Of a stretch of 64,000 nt of DNA, positions 25,616 to 34,891 are shown piece after piece (position 1 is the first letter of the stretch; the number at the start of each line of letters is the position of its first letter). Position numbers and translations under genes: made by a program. The notes beneath the pieces are model-generated. The model was not told the DNA's origin and searched no databases. It saw only the letters and a program-made list of their open reading frames with translations. Origin of the DNA: Sphingomonas sp. GTDB taxonomy: Bacteria > Pseudomonadota > Alphaproteobacteria > Sphingomonadales > Sphingomonadaceae. The stretch is from NCBI RefSeq assembly GCF_019746665.1, contig NZ_JAIERS010000015.1, positions 34,165 through 98,164 of the forward strand, given 5' to 3'.

Positions 25616-26485
25616 TCAAACCACGCCGAAGGTCCAGCCCTCGGTCGCGGCGATCGCGGGGTTTAGGCCCGCAGGATGCCACAGTGCCTCGCGGCTGGCG
25701 GCCGCGCGCAGCCAGGCGGCGCTGAGCAGCGCGTCGCTGCGATGATCGTCGATCGGCCCGTGGCCAGGCACCGGCGCGCTGCCGAGCGTGGCGAGGGCGG
25801 TGTTAAGCTCGGCGAGCGAGCGCATCTTGGCGCGGTGCGGCGGGCGGCCTGCGTCGCGCGCGGCGAGCGCGGTGTAGATTTCGACCAGCGCCGAGCCGCG
25901 CTCGGGCAGCGGATCGAACGGCCAGAGTGGCAACCGTCCGCCGAGCGCGTGGAACAGCCGCATCCCGGCGAGGCTTGCCTTGCCCACCTGCGCCGCACCA
26001 ACGAGGTTGAGGTTGCTATAGGGCTTCAAGCCCTGCGCTGCCTGGGCATATTCGGTCACGCGAAAGCGGCCCCGTCCGCCACCGAAAGCTTCGCCGGTAC
26101 GTCCGCCATGCCGTCGAAAATGCGGTGCGGCCCCAGGGTGGTCGGCAAAGCCCGCCGCGCCGAGATCGGGTTCGCCGCCGCATAGCGTCTCGACGAGCGA
26201 CCAAAGGCCCCGCGCATCGCCCGGACTGGCATCCCAGCCCGGGAAGAAAGCGCCACGGTCAGCAAAGGGCAGCGATGGGCCGAGATCGAAACCGATCAGC
26301 GCGTCGGGCGGCGCCGCGCGCAGCAGCCAGTCGAGCACCGCCATCCGCGACCAGAGCCCGTGCGGCGGCGAGACAAGCCGCGGCGCCGCGCGCCCGATGC
26401 CACACCAGGCGAGCGCGATGCCCCGGTGCCGCGATCCCCGCGCGCCCGACCAGTCGATCGCGACGAAATGCGCGAAGCGGCTCAC
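25616..26485 (-). CDS. DUF429-like protein, predicted RNase H fold
   Basis: A 289-residue cytoplasmic protein. An N-terminal FVAIDWSGA strand (about residues 7-15), an internal LIGFDLGPSLPFAD stretch (63-76) and a C-terminal DDHRSDALLSAAWL motif together look like the acidic residues of the RNase H-like fold found in DUF429 proteins. Catalysis has not been shown for most of this family. It starts with GTG, and its start overlaps the yjbR stop (GTGA). It is the last gene of a three-gene overlapping run. Confidence 0.6.
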   Translation of the reverse strand: MSRFAHFVAIDWSGARGSRHRGIALAWCGIGRAAPRLVSPPHGLWSRMAVLDWLLRAAPPDALIGFDLGPSLPFADRGAFFPGWDASPGDARGLWSLVETLCGGEPDLGAAGFADHPGAAPHFRRHGGRTGEAFGGGRGRFRVTEYAQAAQGLKPYSNLNLVGAAQVGKASLAGMRLFHALGGRLPLWPFDPLPERGSALVEIYTALAARDAGRPPHRAKMRSLAELNTALATLGSAPVPGHGPIDDHRSDALLSAAWLRAAASREALWHPAGLNPAIAATEGWTFGVV

Positions 26486-26823
26486 CGTTTGGGGCGGACC
26501 GGGCGCTTGGCGGCGGCCTGATCGCGCGCGCGTTCGATCATCGCGGCCACGCGCTCGGGATCGTCGCTGCCATAGCGAACGAGCACCGCCCCATAGCCCG
26601 CATAATGGGGCGTCTGGAAAAAGCTATCGGGGTCGGTTTCGAGCAGCAGCGCGATCGTATCGGTATCGAGCTGGAGGCAGAAGCTTTCCGTCGCCTCATG
26701 CCCGGGCGAGAGGAAGGCCCGGCCATTGGCGCTTACCTTCGCTGCTTCGTGCCCATAATGCCGCCCAAGCTCGACGCCGGGCAGCGCGAGGGCGAAGGCG
26801 AGGGCTTCTTGCCAGTCCTTCAC
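26482..26823 (-). CDS. MmcQ/YjbR family protein
   Basis: A 113-residue protein of the MmcQ/YjbR (DUF419) family, a small fold of the CyaY-like type with possible DNA binding. Family features are DWQEALAFALALPGVE at the start and LLLETDPDSFFQTPHYAGYG in the middle. The last 12 residues are basic (AAAKRPVRPKR). The GTG start overlaps the serine hydrolase stop, and its own stop overlaps the next GTG. The cellular role is not known. Confidence 0.8.
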   Translation of the reverse strand: MKDWQEALAFALALPGVELGRHYGHEAAKVSANGRAFLSPGHEATESFCLQLDTDTIALLLETDPDSFFQTPHYAGYGAVLVRYGSDDPERVAAMIERARDQAAAKRPVRPKR

Positions 26824-28160
26824 TTCGCCTCCGCCAGCACATCGGCGGTGAACTTGCCGATATCGAAATTGCTGTTCGCCGGGTCTTCGCCGCGCCGGAC
26901 GATCACGATGCCGCGGGTGGGGACGATCACGACGAACTGTCCGCGATTGCCGTTGGCGGAGAAGGCATCGTCGGGTACCCCCGGCGTGCCGCGCATCAGC
27001 CAGAAGGTCGCGCCATAGCCGAAGCCGCTCGCCGGCTGCGGGCCGCTCGGGCGCGTCACATAGCTTCGCCAGCCTTCGGGGAGCAGCCGCGCGCCGTTCC
27101 ACACGCCGTCATTCAGGTAGAGCAGGCCGAAGCGGGCGAGGTCACGCGTGGTGGTCCATATCTGGCTGGAGGAGACGTAGTTGCCGCGCCAATCCACTTC
27201 CGCGACGGTATGGCGCATCCCGAGCGGGCCGAACAACGCGCGTTGCGGGAAATCGCGATATGCGTCCTCGCCCAGCGCGGTGCGCAGGCTGAGCATCGCG
27301 AGCAGAATGTCGTTGTTGGCATAGCGGAAGCGGGTGCCCGGCTTCACCTCCAGTGGCCATTGCGTCATCTCCTCGGTCACGCTGGTGCCGCCGAAATAGA
27401 TCGCGTCGGTGCGGTTGCCGGCGGTCGCGCTGTGGAGGCCGGAGGCCATCCGGAGCAGCTGATCGAGCGTGATCGCCGAGCGCGGGTCGCCGGGAGTGCG
27501 CCATTCGGGCACTTGCGCCGGCGCGTCCACCTTCACCGCGCCCGCTTTCACCGCGATCCCGGCGAGCGTTCCGGTGATGCTCTTCGCGACCGACCAGGTG
27601 CGATTGGCGGTGAACGGCCCGAAACCGGCTGCGTAACGCTCGGCGATCATCCGGTTCTCGCGCAGGATCACGACGCCGGTGGTACGCCCCTGATAGCCAC
27701 CAGCAAAAGCGCGCTCGACCGCCGGGATCGCTTGGAAAGCGATCTTCGGCAGCGCGTCGCCAAGCGGCCAAGGGCGCGGATCGGCGGGGGCCGGGGCGGG
27801 CGGGGTCGTGCCTACGGATGGGACTGTGGCGCCGATCGGCAGGTTGGTGCAGCCGGTCTCGCCACGATAGGCGGCGACGCGCGGTGGCAGGTTGGGATCG
27901 AAGCGTACCGTCACCATGCCGGCGGCGCGGTTCACCTCGGCGGGGAGGGTGGGGACGATCTTGTCATATTCGGGGTAGATGCCGGTCAGCTCCAACGCTT
28001 CTACGTCTGCTTGGGCGCGACCGCCGATGAACATCGCCGAGCAGAGCACCGCCGCCTTGTACCCCGCCGCGATCGCCCGGGTGTAGGGGGCCGGGGCTTG
28101 CGCCTGTTGCGCAAGTGCCGGGGTAGCGATCAACAGCGCTGCCAGACTAATCCCGCGCAT
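26820..28160 (-). CDS. Serine hydrolase, class C beta-lactamase fold
   Basis: A 446-residue exported protein with a clear signal peptide (cleavage after ALAQ, about residue 18). The beta-lactamase-related domain (about 150-430) has the nucleophile motif S190-V-A-K193 and the Y280-A-N282 motif. This fold covers esterases, peptidases and D-aminopeptidases as well as beta-lactamases; resistance should not be assumed. Residues 20-130, before the domain, are unassigned and contain two Cys. Its start lies 14 bases inside the end of rarA, so it is probably in the same transcript. Confidence 0.85.
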   Translation of the reverse strand: MRGISLAALLIATPALAQQAQAPAPYTRAIAAGYKAAVLCSAMFIGGRAQADVEALELTGIYPEYDKIVPTLPAEVNRAAGMVTVRFDPNLPPRVAAYRGETGCTNLPIGATVPSVGTTPPAPAPADPRPWPLGDALPKIAFQAIPAVERAFAGGYQGRTTGVVILRENRMIAERYAAGFGPFTANRTWSVAKSITGTLAGIAVKAGAVKVDAPAQVPEWRTPGDPRSAITLDQLLRMASGLHSATAGNRTDAIYFGGTSVTEEMTQWPLEVKPGTRFRYANNDILLAMLSLRTALGEDAYRDFPQRALFGPLGMRHTVAEVDWRGNYVSSSQIWTTTRDLARFGLLYLNDGVWNGARLLPEGWRSYVTRPSGPQPASGFGYGATFWLMRGTPGVPDDAFSANGNRGQFVVIVPTRGIVIVRRGEDPANSNFDIGKFTADVLAEAK

Positions 28161-29451
28161 TCTTCAGCCCCTCCCAATAAGCCAGCCGCTCGGCGATCTT
28201 GCGTTCAAAGCCGCGATCGACCGGCGCGTAAAAGGTCTGCGGCGCCATGCCCTCGGGCCAGTAATCCGCCCCGGAAAAACCGGCTTGCGTGTCATGATCA
28301 TAGGCATAGCCCGCGCCATAGCCGATGTCCTTCATCAGCTTGGTCGGCGCGTTGAGGATGTGCGCGGGGGGCATCAGCGAGCCCGTTTCCTTCGCCGATC
28401 GCCATGCCGCCTTCTGCGCCTCGTACGCGGCATTCGATTTGGGCGCGGTCGCGAGGTAGAGGCACGCCTGGACGATCGCCAATTCCCCCTCGGGCGAGCC
28501 TAGGAACTCATAGGCATCCTTGGCGCCGAGGCATTGCGCCAGCGCCTGCGGATCGGCGAGGCCGATATCCTCGCTGGCGAACCGCGTCAGGCGGCGAAGG
28601 ACGTAAAGCGGTTCCTCACCCGCCACCAGCATCCGCGCGAGGTAGTAGAGCGCAGCCTGCGGGTCCGATCCGCGCAGCGATTTGTGGAGCGCGGAAATGA
28701 GGTTGTAATGCCCCTCGCGGTCCTTGTCGTACACCGCCACGCGGCGCTGGAGGAACCCGCCAAGCCCGGCCGGATCGAGCGGCGCTGGTAGGTCGACCGA
28801 AAAGAGCGTCTCGGCCTGGTTGAGCAGGAAGCGGCCATCGCCATCGGCCGCCGCGATCAGTGCCCCGCGCGCTTCGGGGGTGAGGGGCAGGGGGCGCCCG
28901 ATCAGCGCCTCCGCCCGGTCGAGCACGGTGCCCAATGCCTCGGGACCGAGCCGATGGAGGATGAGCACCTGCGCGCGGCTGAGCAAGGCGGCGTTGAGCT
29001 CGAACGAGGGGTTCTCGGTCGTCGCTCCCACCAGCGTGACGGTGCCCGCCTCGACATAGGGCAGGAAGCCGTCTTGCTGCGCGCGGTTGAAGCGGTGAAT
29101 CTCGTCCACGAACAATAAGGTGCGCTGGCCGCGCCGGGCGTGCGCTTCGGCCTCGGCAAAAGCCTTTTTCAGATCGGCGACGCCGGAGAACACCGCCGAG
29201 ATCGCGACGAAGCGCAGGCCAACCGCCTCGGCGAGCAGCCGCGCGATCGTCGTCTTGCCGGTGCCGGGCGGGCCCCACAGGATGATCGAAGCCAAGCGAC
29301 TCGCCGCCACCATCCGCCCGATCGCGCCTTCGGGGCCAGTCAGATGCTCTTGCCCGACGACTTCATCCAGTGCCTGCGGGCGCAGCCGCTCGGCGAGCGG
29401 CGCGGTGTCGGCGGGCGGGGGTGTGGGAGGATCAGCGAAGAGGTCGGGCAT
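28147..29451 (-). CDS. rarA: Replication-associated recombination protein RarA (MgsA)
   Basis: A 434-residue AAA+ ATPase of the RarA/MgsA/WRNIP1 family, which acts at stalled replication forks. Walker A is GPPGTGKT at 60-67, Walker B is LLFVDEIHRFN (Asp/Glu about 117-118) and sensor 1 is VGATTENPSF. The C-terminal tetramerisation domain (MLVAGEEPLYVLRRLTRFASEDIGLADP) is present and full length. An unstructured Pro-rich N-terminus of about 15 residues precedes RLRPQALDEVVGQEHL. Confidence 0.96.
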   Translation of the reverse strand: MPDLFADPPTPPPADTAPLAERLRPQALDEVVGQEHLTGPEGAIGRMVAASRLASIILWGPPGTGKTTIARLLAEAVGLRFVAISAVFSGVADLKKAFAEAEAHARRGQRTLLFVDEIHRFNRAQQDGFLPYVEAGTVTLVGATTENPSFELNAALLSRAQVLILHRLGPEALGTVLDRAEALIGRPLPLTPEARGALIAAADGDGRFLLNQAETLFSVDLPAPLDPAGLGGFLQRRVAVYDKDREGHYNLISALHKSLRGSDPQAALYYLARMLVAGEEPLYVLRRLTRFASEDIGLADPQALAQCLGAKDAYEFLGSPEGELAIVQACLYLATAPKSNAAYEAQKAAWRSAKETGSLMPPAHILNAPTKLMKDIGYGAGYAYDHDTQAGFSGADYWPEGMAPQTFYAPVDRGFERKIAERLAYWEGLKNARD

Positions 29452-29510
29452 CGTCGCGCCAGTTTAGGCGGGATGGGCACGGTTGCCAGCCCCCAACGCC
29501 CGCGCCTGAC

Positions 29511-30659
29511 TCAGCCGCCGCGCCGCGCGATCACCTCTAGATATTTGTCGAGCACCGCTTTGTTGATCGCGTCCCAACTGAACGCGCCAGCCTTGGCTTC
29601 GCCCGCCATGCCGTGATCATCGGCGAGATCGCGGTCCAGTGCATAGGCCTGGAGCGCGTCGGCATAGCCGGCGATGTCATCGGGCGCGACGAGCCGGCCA
29701 GTGACGCCGTCCTCGACCAAACTCGACGTTCCCGTCGCGATCGCCGCCACCACCGGCACCGCGCACGCCATCGCCTCCAGCGTCACATTGCCGAACGTCT
29801 CGGTCGTGCTGGGGTTGAACAGCACGTCCATCGAGGCGACCGCGCGGCCCAACTCGCTATTCGCCAGAAAGCCGGTGAACACCGCGCTCGGCACGCGTTC
29901 GGCGAACCAGGCGCGGGCCGGGCCTTCGCCGATCACCATCACCCGGTGCGGCACTTGCCGGCGTTCAAGCTCGGCGATGACATCGGCGAACACGCCAAGT
30001 CCCTTTTCGAGCACCAGTCGGCCCAGAAAGCCGATCACTACTTCCTGGTCGCCAATCCCGAGCGAGCGGCGCCAAGGCAGCGAACGCACGGCGGGGCTGA
30101 AGATCGTCCGATCGACACCTCGTGACCAGATGCCGATATCGAAGTTCATCCGTTCGGCGCGCAGGATTTCAGCCATCGACGGCGCGGGTGCGAGGATCGC
30201 GTCGCAGCGGCGATAGAAGCGGCGCTGGATCGCTACCGCCGCCGGTGCGAGGAAGCCGAGGCCGTAATAAGCGACATAGGTATCGAAGCGGGTGTGGACC
30301 GAGGCGACCGCCGGCACGCTGCCGCCTCGGGCCCAAGTGAGGGCGCGGTGCCCTAGAATGTCGGGCGCGGACAGATGCACCATGTTCGGCCCGAAGGCCT
30401 CTAGGTCACGCCGCGTCTTGGCGGGAAGGCCCAGCGCGAGCCGATATTCACCGCGGCCCGGCACGCCCAGCGCCGGCACGTCGACCAGATCGCCGGTAGG
30501 TGGAAATGCTGGTGTCTTAGTGGTCGGAGAATAGACCCGCACCGTCGCGCCCTGGCCGAGCAGATAACCAACCAGCCGGTTGAGCGCCTGATTGGCGCCA
30601 TCCCGCACATAATTATAGTTGCCGCTGAACAGCGCGACGCGCAGGCGATCGGGGGTCAT
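29511..30659 (-). CDS. Glycosyltransferase family 4 (GT-B) protein
   Basis: A 382-residue GT-B glycosyltransferase. The N-terminal Rossmann half begins VALFSGNYNYVRDGANQAL, and the C-terminal half has VIGFLGRLVLEKGLGVFADV and the nucleotide-sugar motif FNPSTTETFGNVTLEAMACAVP, whose two glutamates are the EX7E pair. By eye it resembles mannosyltransferases of the MgtA type acting on lipids. The ATG at 30659 gives the canonical N-terminus. It diverges from radA with 83 bases between them. Confidence 0.85.
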   Translation of the reverse strand: MTPDRLRVALFSGNYNYVRDGANQALNRLVGYLLGQGATVRVYSPTTKTPAFPPTGDLVDVPALGVPGRGEYRLALGLPAKTRRDLEAFGPNMVHLSAPDILGHRALTWARGGSVPAVASVHTRFDTYVAYYGLGFLAPAAVAIQRRFYRRCDAILAPAPSMAEILRAERMNFDIGIWSRGVDRTIFSPAVRSLPWRRSLGIGDQEVVIGFLGRLVLEKGLGVFADVIAELERRQVPHRVMVIGEGPARAWFAERVPSAVFTGFLANSELGRAVASMDVLFNPSTTETFGNVTLEAMACAVPVVAAIATGTSSLVEDGVTGRLVAPDDIAGYADALQAYALDRDLADDHGMAGEAKAGAFSWDAINKAVLDKYLEVIARRGG

Positions 30660-30742
30660 CGCGCGCGCCCTAGCGAGCGATTGCGGCAAAGACTAGCCCG
30701 CTCGCCTTGCGTTCTTTCTTCGTTCCTGCGAAAGCTATTGAG

Positions 30743-32116
30743 ATGGCGAAACCCCAGAAGCGTTATGTCTGCCAGGCGTGCGGTTCGGCGACGCACCGCT
30801 GGGCGGGGCAATGCGGCGATTGCGGCGAGTGGAACAGCCTGGCCGAGGAAGCGGCGCTGGCGGCGACGCCGTTCCAGGCCAAACATCATCTGCGCAGCGG
30901 CGGGCAGAAGGTGACTTTGGTCGGTCTCGATGCCGAAATCCCGCTTCCCGCGCGGCTCGCGACCGGGATCGCCGAGTTCGATCGCACGCTGGGTGGCGGG
31001 TTCGTCGAGGGATCGGCGACCTTGATCGGCGGTGATCCGGGGATCGGTAAATCGACGTTGCTGCTCCAGGCGGCGGCGCGACTTGCGCAGGGTGGGCACC
31101 GCGTCGCCTATGTCTCTGGCGAGGAAGCGGCCGATCAGGTGCGGCTGCGCGCGCGGCGGCTGGGGCTGGGCGCGGCGCCGGTGCAACTCGCCGCCGCGAC
31201 ATCGGTGCGCGACATCCTCACCACGCTCGGCGACGGGCCGGCGCCGCGCCTGCTCGTGATCGATTCGATCCAGACGATGCATTCGGACATGATCGAGGGC
31301 GCGCCGGGCACCGTCAGCCAGGTGCGGGCGAGCGCGCAGGAGCTGATCCGCTTCGCCAAGGAGCGGGGCTCGGCGCTGGTGCTGGTGGGCCATGTCACCA
31401 AGGATGGCAGCCTCGCCGGGCCGCGCGTGCTGGAGCATATGGTCGATACCGTGCTCGCCTTCGAAGGCGAGCGCAGCCATCAATACCGGCTGCTCCGCGC
31501 GATCAAGAACCGTTTCGGTGGCACCGACGAGATCGGCGTGTTCGCGATGGCGGACAGTGGCTTGAGCGAGGTCGCGAACCCAAGCGCCTTGTTCCTCACC
31601 CAGCGCGATGAGGGGGTGAGCGGCACGGTCGTGTTCCCCGCGCTGGAGGGTACACGGCCGGTGCTCGTCGAGATGCAGGCGCTGGTGGTGCGGCTGGCGA
31701 GCGGCGCGACGCCGCGCCGCGCGGTGGTCGGCTGGGATTCGGGGCGGCTGGCGATGATCCTCGCCGTGCTGGAGGCGCGGTGCGGGCTGAGTTTTTCGTC
31801 GGCGGAAGTCTATCTGAACGTCGCGGGCGGCTACCGCGTGCAGGACCCGGCGGCGGACCTGGCGGTGGCGGCGGCGCTCGTCTCGGCGCTTAGCGAACGC
31901 CCCGTGCCGGTGGGCGCGGTCGCGTTCGGCGAAGTCGCGCTTTCGGGGGAAATCCGCCCGGTCGCCCATGCCGGGCTGCGGCTGAAAGAGGCGGCGAAGC
32001 TCGGCTTCGACCGCGCTTTGCTGCCTGCCTCGGCGGCAGGAGAAAAGAGCGCGCTCGCGCTCGCCGGTTTCAAGAACTTGCTGCGCTTCGTTGACCATCT
32101 GCTCGGGCGTGGCTAG
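30743..32116 (+). CDS. radA: DNA repair protein RadA (Sms)
   Basis: A 457-residue RadA, a RecA-related helicase that extends and resolves recombination intermediates. It has an N-terminal zinc finger (Cys10, 13, 24 and 27), Walker A GGDPGIGKST (97-106), the RadA-specific KNRFG motif (about 255) and a C-terminal Lon-protease-like domain. The ATG at 30743 starts the canonical MAKPQKRYVCQACG. It leads a run of five tightly spaced genes. Confidence 0.97.
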   Translation: MAKPQKRYVCQACGSATHRWAGQCGDCGEWNSLAEEAALAATPFQAKHHLRSGGQKVTLVGLDAEIPLPARLATGIAEFDRTLGGGFVEGSATLIGGDPGIGKSTLLLQAAARLAQGGHRVAYVSGEEAADQVRLRARRLGLGAAPVQLAAATSVRDILTTLGDGPAPRLLVIDSIQTMHSDMIEGAPGTVSQVRASAQELIRFAKERGSALVLVGHVTKDGSLAGPRVLEHMVDTVLAFEGERSHQYRLLRAIKNRFGGTDEIGVFAMADSGLSEVANPSALFLTQRDEGVSGTVVFPALEGTRPVLVEMQALVVRLASGATPRRAVVGWDSGRLAMILAVLEARCGLSFSSAEVYLNVAGGYRVQDPAADLAVAAALVSALSERPVPVGAVAFGEVALSGEIRPVAHAGLRLKEAAKLGFDRALLPASAAGEKSALALAGFKNLLRFVDHLLGRG

Positions 32117-32146
32117 CGCTGGGGCGGGTTGCCGACCGAGGGAAAG

Positions 32147-32710
32147 ATGGGGCTGACCGCACTCGACATTATCGCGCTGGTGCTGATCATCGGCGCGGCC
32201 GTTCTGGGGGCGATGCGCGGGTTCGTCACCGAAGTGCTGTCGCTCACCACTTGGCTGTTCATGGTCCTCGCGTTGCGGGTGCTGCAAGGACCGCTGTCCG
32301 GGATGCTCACCGGCACGATCGGCACCAACGCTGGCGCGGCGGTGCTCGCCTTCGTGGTGATCGCCGGGCTCACCTATTTGGGCGGGCGCTGGGTGGCGCG
32401 CGCGATCGGCGAACGCACCCGCACCTCGATCCTGGGGCCGGTCGACCGCGCGCTCGGCTTCGGCTTTGGCGGGCTCAAGGGATTGATCTTCGCCAGTCTT
32501 TTGTTCCTGTTGATCACACTGATCGTCGATACGATCAGCGGCGGCCCGTTGCGCCGGCCGAGCTGGATCACCAGTTCACGCACCTATCCGTTGCTGAGGG
32601 TGACGAGCGCCGGGGTCGCCGATTTCGTCGATCGGCGGCGGCGCGGCGGACCGGTGTTCGGCAATGAGGCAGCGCCGGGGAACGAGAATGATGAACGCCC
32701 CGCTCTATAA
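32147..32710 (+). CDS. cvpA: CvpA family membrane protein
   Basis: A 187-residue inner-membrane protein of the CvpA (colicin V production) family, with about four helices (near residues 5-23, 28-50, 63-85 and 100-125). The first helix LTALDIIALVLIIGAAVLGA and the RGFVTEVLSL turn are typical. The C-terminal 35 residues are charged and probably cytoplasmic. The ATG at 32147 has a GAGGGAAAG ribosome site and is preferred over an upstream TTG. It overlaps the next gene by 23 bases. The molecular function of the family is unclear. Confidence 0.88.
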   Translation: MGLTALDIIALVLIIGAAVLGAMRGFVTEVLSLTTWLFMVLALRVLQGPLSGMLTGTIGTNAGAAVLAFVVIAGLTYLGGRWVARAIGERTRTSILGPVDRALGFGFGGLKGLIFASLLFLLITLIVDTISGGPLRRPSWITSSRTYPLLRVTSAGVADFVDRRRRGGPVFGNEAAPGNENDERPAL

Positions 32711-33122
32711 CCAGCAAATCCTCCGCCTCGCCGCGCGGGTGCCGCCGGCGCGGTTGGCGGCGCCGATGGCGACGGTGGAGAAACGCTCGCCGATCTGCGG
32801 CAGCCGGGTGACGGTCGACGTGGATGTGGACGGCGAGGGACGGCTGCGCGAGCTGGGGATGTTGGTGCGCGCTTGCGCGCTGGGCCAGGCATCGGCGGCG
32901 CTGTTTGCCGAGCATGCCGGGGGCAAGGACGCGGCTGAGCTCACCACGGCGCGGGACGCGCTCATCAGGTGGCTCGCTGGTCAGGGCGGGATACCCGATT
33001 GGCCGGGAATCGAGGTCTTTGAACCCGCCCTGCCGCACAGCGCGCGCCACGCCTCGATCCGGCTCGCGTTCGAGGCGGGGGCCGAAGCCGTCGCCGCCGC
33101 GCGCCTTGCTGCCGCTGCATGA
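32688..33122 (+). CDS. Iron-sulfur cluster scaffold-like protein (NifU-N/IscU fold)
   Basis: A 144-residue protein of the IscU/NifU N-terminal fold. Two of the expected ligand cysteines are visible (SPICGSRV at about 33-40 and RACALGQASAALF at about 60-72), but the third Cys of classical IscU is missing near the end (there is HSARH instead). It is therefore an IscU-like scaffold or a diverged member. The start is ATG 32688 or 32691, inside the end of cvpA. Its stop overlaps the antiporter start (ATGA). Confidence 0.75.
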   Translation: MMNAPLYNQQILRLAARVPPARLAAPMATVEKRSPICGSRVTVDVDVDGEGRLRELGMLVRACALGQASAALFAEHAGGKDAAELTTARDALIRWLAGQGGIPDWPGIEVFEPALPHSARHASIRLAFEAGAEAVAAARLAAAA

Positions 33123-34891
33123 ACGAGCATCTGCTCCGCGACGGTGTGACGCTGCTGGGCTTCGCGCTCGTCTTCGTCCTGCTGTTCCGCAAGCTGGGGC
33201 TCGGGGCGACGCTCGCCTTCCTGGTCGCCGGCGCGGTGGTGGGGCCGCAGGGACTCGCGCTGGTCGGCGATGTCGAGGGCAAGCGCGGCGCGGCCGAACT
33301 GGGGATCGTGCTGCTGCTGTTCCTGGTCGGGCTCGAACTTAACCCGTCGCGGTTGTGGCGGCTGCGCGAGGAGATTTTCGCGGTCGGCACGCTGCAGGTC
33401 GTGGCGTGCGCGGCGGCGTTGACCGGGGTGGTGGCCTGGTATGGTGGCTTTTCCTGGGCCGCGGCGGTCGCGGTAGCGCTGCCGCTCGCGCTCTCGTCGA
33501 CCGCGCAGGTGCTGCCAATGCTGCAATCGGCCGGGCGGCTGCGCACCCCCTTTGGCGAACGTGCCTTTTCGATCCTGTTGTTCCAGGATCTGTCGATCGT
33601 GCCGCTGATCACGATCATCGCCGCCTTGAGCCGGGCGCCGGCGCCCCCCGGGGCTTCTCCGGGCTGGCTGCTCGCGCTTTACACCGTGCTGGCGGTGGGC
33701 GGGTTGGTGCTGGCGGGTCGCTTCCTGCTGCGCCCCATGTTCCGCCTGATCGGTAATCTTGGCGAGCGCGAGATGTTCATCTTCGCCGCGCTCTTCACGG
33801 TGATCGCCGCCGCGACCTTGATGGAGTCGTTAGGGTTGTCGACCGCGCTCGGCGCTTTCGTCGCCGGCGTCATGCTGGCGGACAGTCCCTATCGGCACGA
33901 GTTGGAGGCTGACGTCGATCCGTTCCGATCGATCCTGCTGGGGCTGTTTTTCCTGAGCGTCGGCATGATGCTGGATCTCGACGCCATTGCCAGCCGGCCA
34001 TTGTTCGTGGGCGGTATGGCGTTGCTCTTGGTCGCGACCAAGGCGGGGGTGATCGCCGCGATAGGCCTCGCGTTCCGGATGGAATGGCGCGCCGCGCTGA
34101 AGCTTGGTTTGCTCCTGAGCCAGGGCGGCGAGTTCGGCTTCGTGCTGTTCGCCCAGGCGCAGCAGGCGATGCTGATCGCGCCCGCCGCCGCAAGCTTGTT
34201 CGGCGCGGTGGTGACGCTGTCGATGGCGACCACGCCTTTCCTGATGGCGTTCACCAAGCGCGTGCTGAGCGCGCCGCCCAAGCGGACCGACGGCCTCGAC
34301 GGACCCCAAGCCGATGGCGCGAGCGCGCTGGTGATCGGCTATGGCCGCTTCGGCCAGACGGTCGCTCAGATGCTGATCGGCCAGGGCGTGCGCACGACCG
34401 TGATCGACCGGAACCCCGAGACAATCGAGGTCGCCGGCAGTTTCGGGATGAAGGTTTATTTCGGCGACGGCTTACGCCTCGATCTGTTGCGCCAGGCGGG
34501 CGGGCACGAGGCGCAGTTGCTGGTGTTTTGCATCGATGGTGACCAGATCGACCGGGAGTTTCTGGTATCGATCAATCATGCCTTCCCACAGGCCGCGCTG
34601 TTCGCGCGCGCCTATGACCGGCGCAGCCTGATCAAGATGGCGGGCGCGCCACTGGCGGGCACGGTGCGCGACGTGTTCGAATCGGCGATCCAGATGGCCC
34701 GCCAGGCGATGGAGCTGCTCCAGATCGACAGCGAGCAGATCGCCCGCACCGAGGACGAATATCGCCGCCGCGATGCGATTCGGCTGAAGGCGCAATCCGA
34801 AACCGGCGATTTGCGCGCGGCGGTCGATCATATGTTCTCGCACCGCACCCTGGCTGAAGCCGTCGCCGCGCGAGCGGAGGAGGAGCGATGA
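33119..34891 (+). CDS. CPA2-family cation:proton antiporter with TrkA-N domain
   Basis: A 590-residue Kef-type transporter: about twelve membrane helices in residues 1-380, then a cytoplasmic NAD-binding RCK/TrkA-N domain starting at ALVIGYGRFGQTVAQML (about 401-417). The membrane half has the LVGLELNPSRLW and ALGAFVAGVMLADSPYRHELE regions typical of KefB/KefC and Ybal proteins. It probably exchanges K+ or Na+ for protons under control of the nucleotide domain. The ATG overlaps the preceding gene and its stop overlaps the following one (ATGA both times). Confidence 0.9.
   Translation: MNEHLLRDGVTLLGFALVFVLLFRKLGLGATLAFLVAGAVVGPQGLALVGDVEGKRGAAELGIVLLLFLVGLELNPSRLWRLREEIFAVGTLQVVACAAALTGVVAWYGGFSWAAAVAVALPLALSSTAQVLPMLQSAGRLRTPFGERAFSILLFQDLSIVPLITIIAALSRAPAPPGASPGWLLALYTVLAVGGLVLAGRFLLRPMFRLIGNLGEREMFIFAALFTVIAAATLMESLGLSTALGAFVAGVMLADSPYRHELEADVDPFRSILLGLFFLSVGMMLDLDAIASRPLFVGGMALLLVATKAGVIAAIGLAFRMEWRAALKLGLLLSQGGEFGFVLFAQAQQAMLIAPAAASLFGAVVTLSMATTPFLMAFTKRVLSAPPKRTDGLDGPQADGASALVIGYGRFGQTVAQMLIGQGVRTTVIDRNPETIEVAGSFGMKVYFGDGLRLDLLRQAGGHEAQLLVFCIDGDQIDREFLVSINHAFPQAALFARAYDRRSLIKMAGAPLAGTVRDVFESAIQMARQAMELLQIDSEQIARTEDEYRRRDAIRLKAQSETGDLRAAVDHMFSHRTLAEAVAARAEEER

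Noticed and set aside
26820..28160. Beta-lactamase resistance gene
   Set aside because: The SxxK and YxN motifs only define the fold, which also covers esterases and peptidases. A resistance function cannot be inferred.
30656..32287. Long minus-strand open frame over radA
   Set aside because: radA is complete and motif-rich on the other strand. The antisense product has only compositional features.
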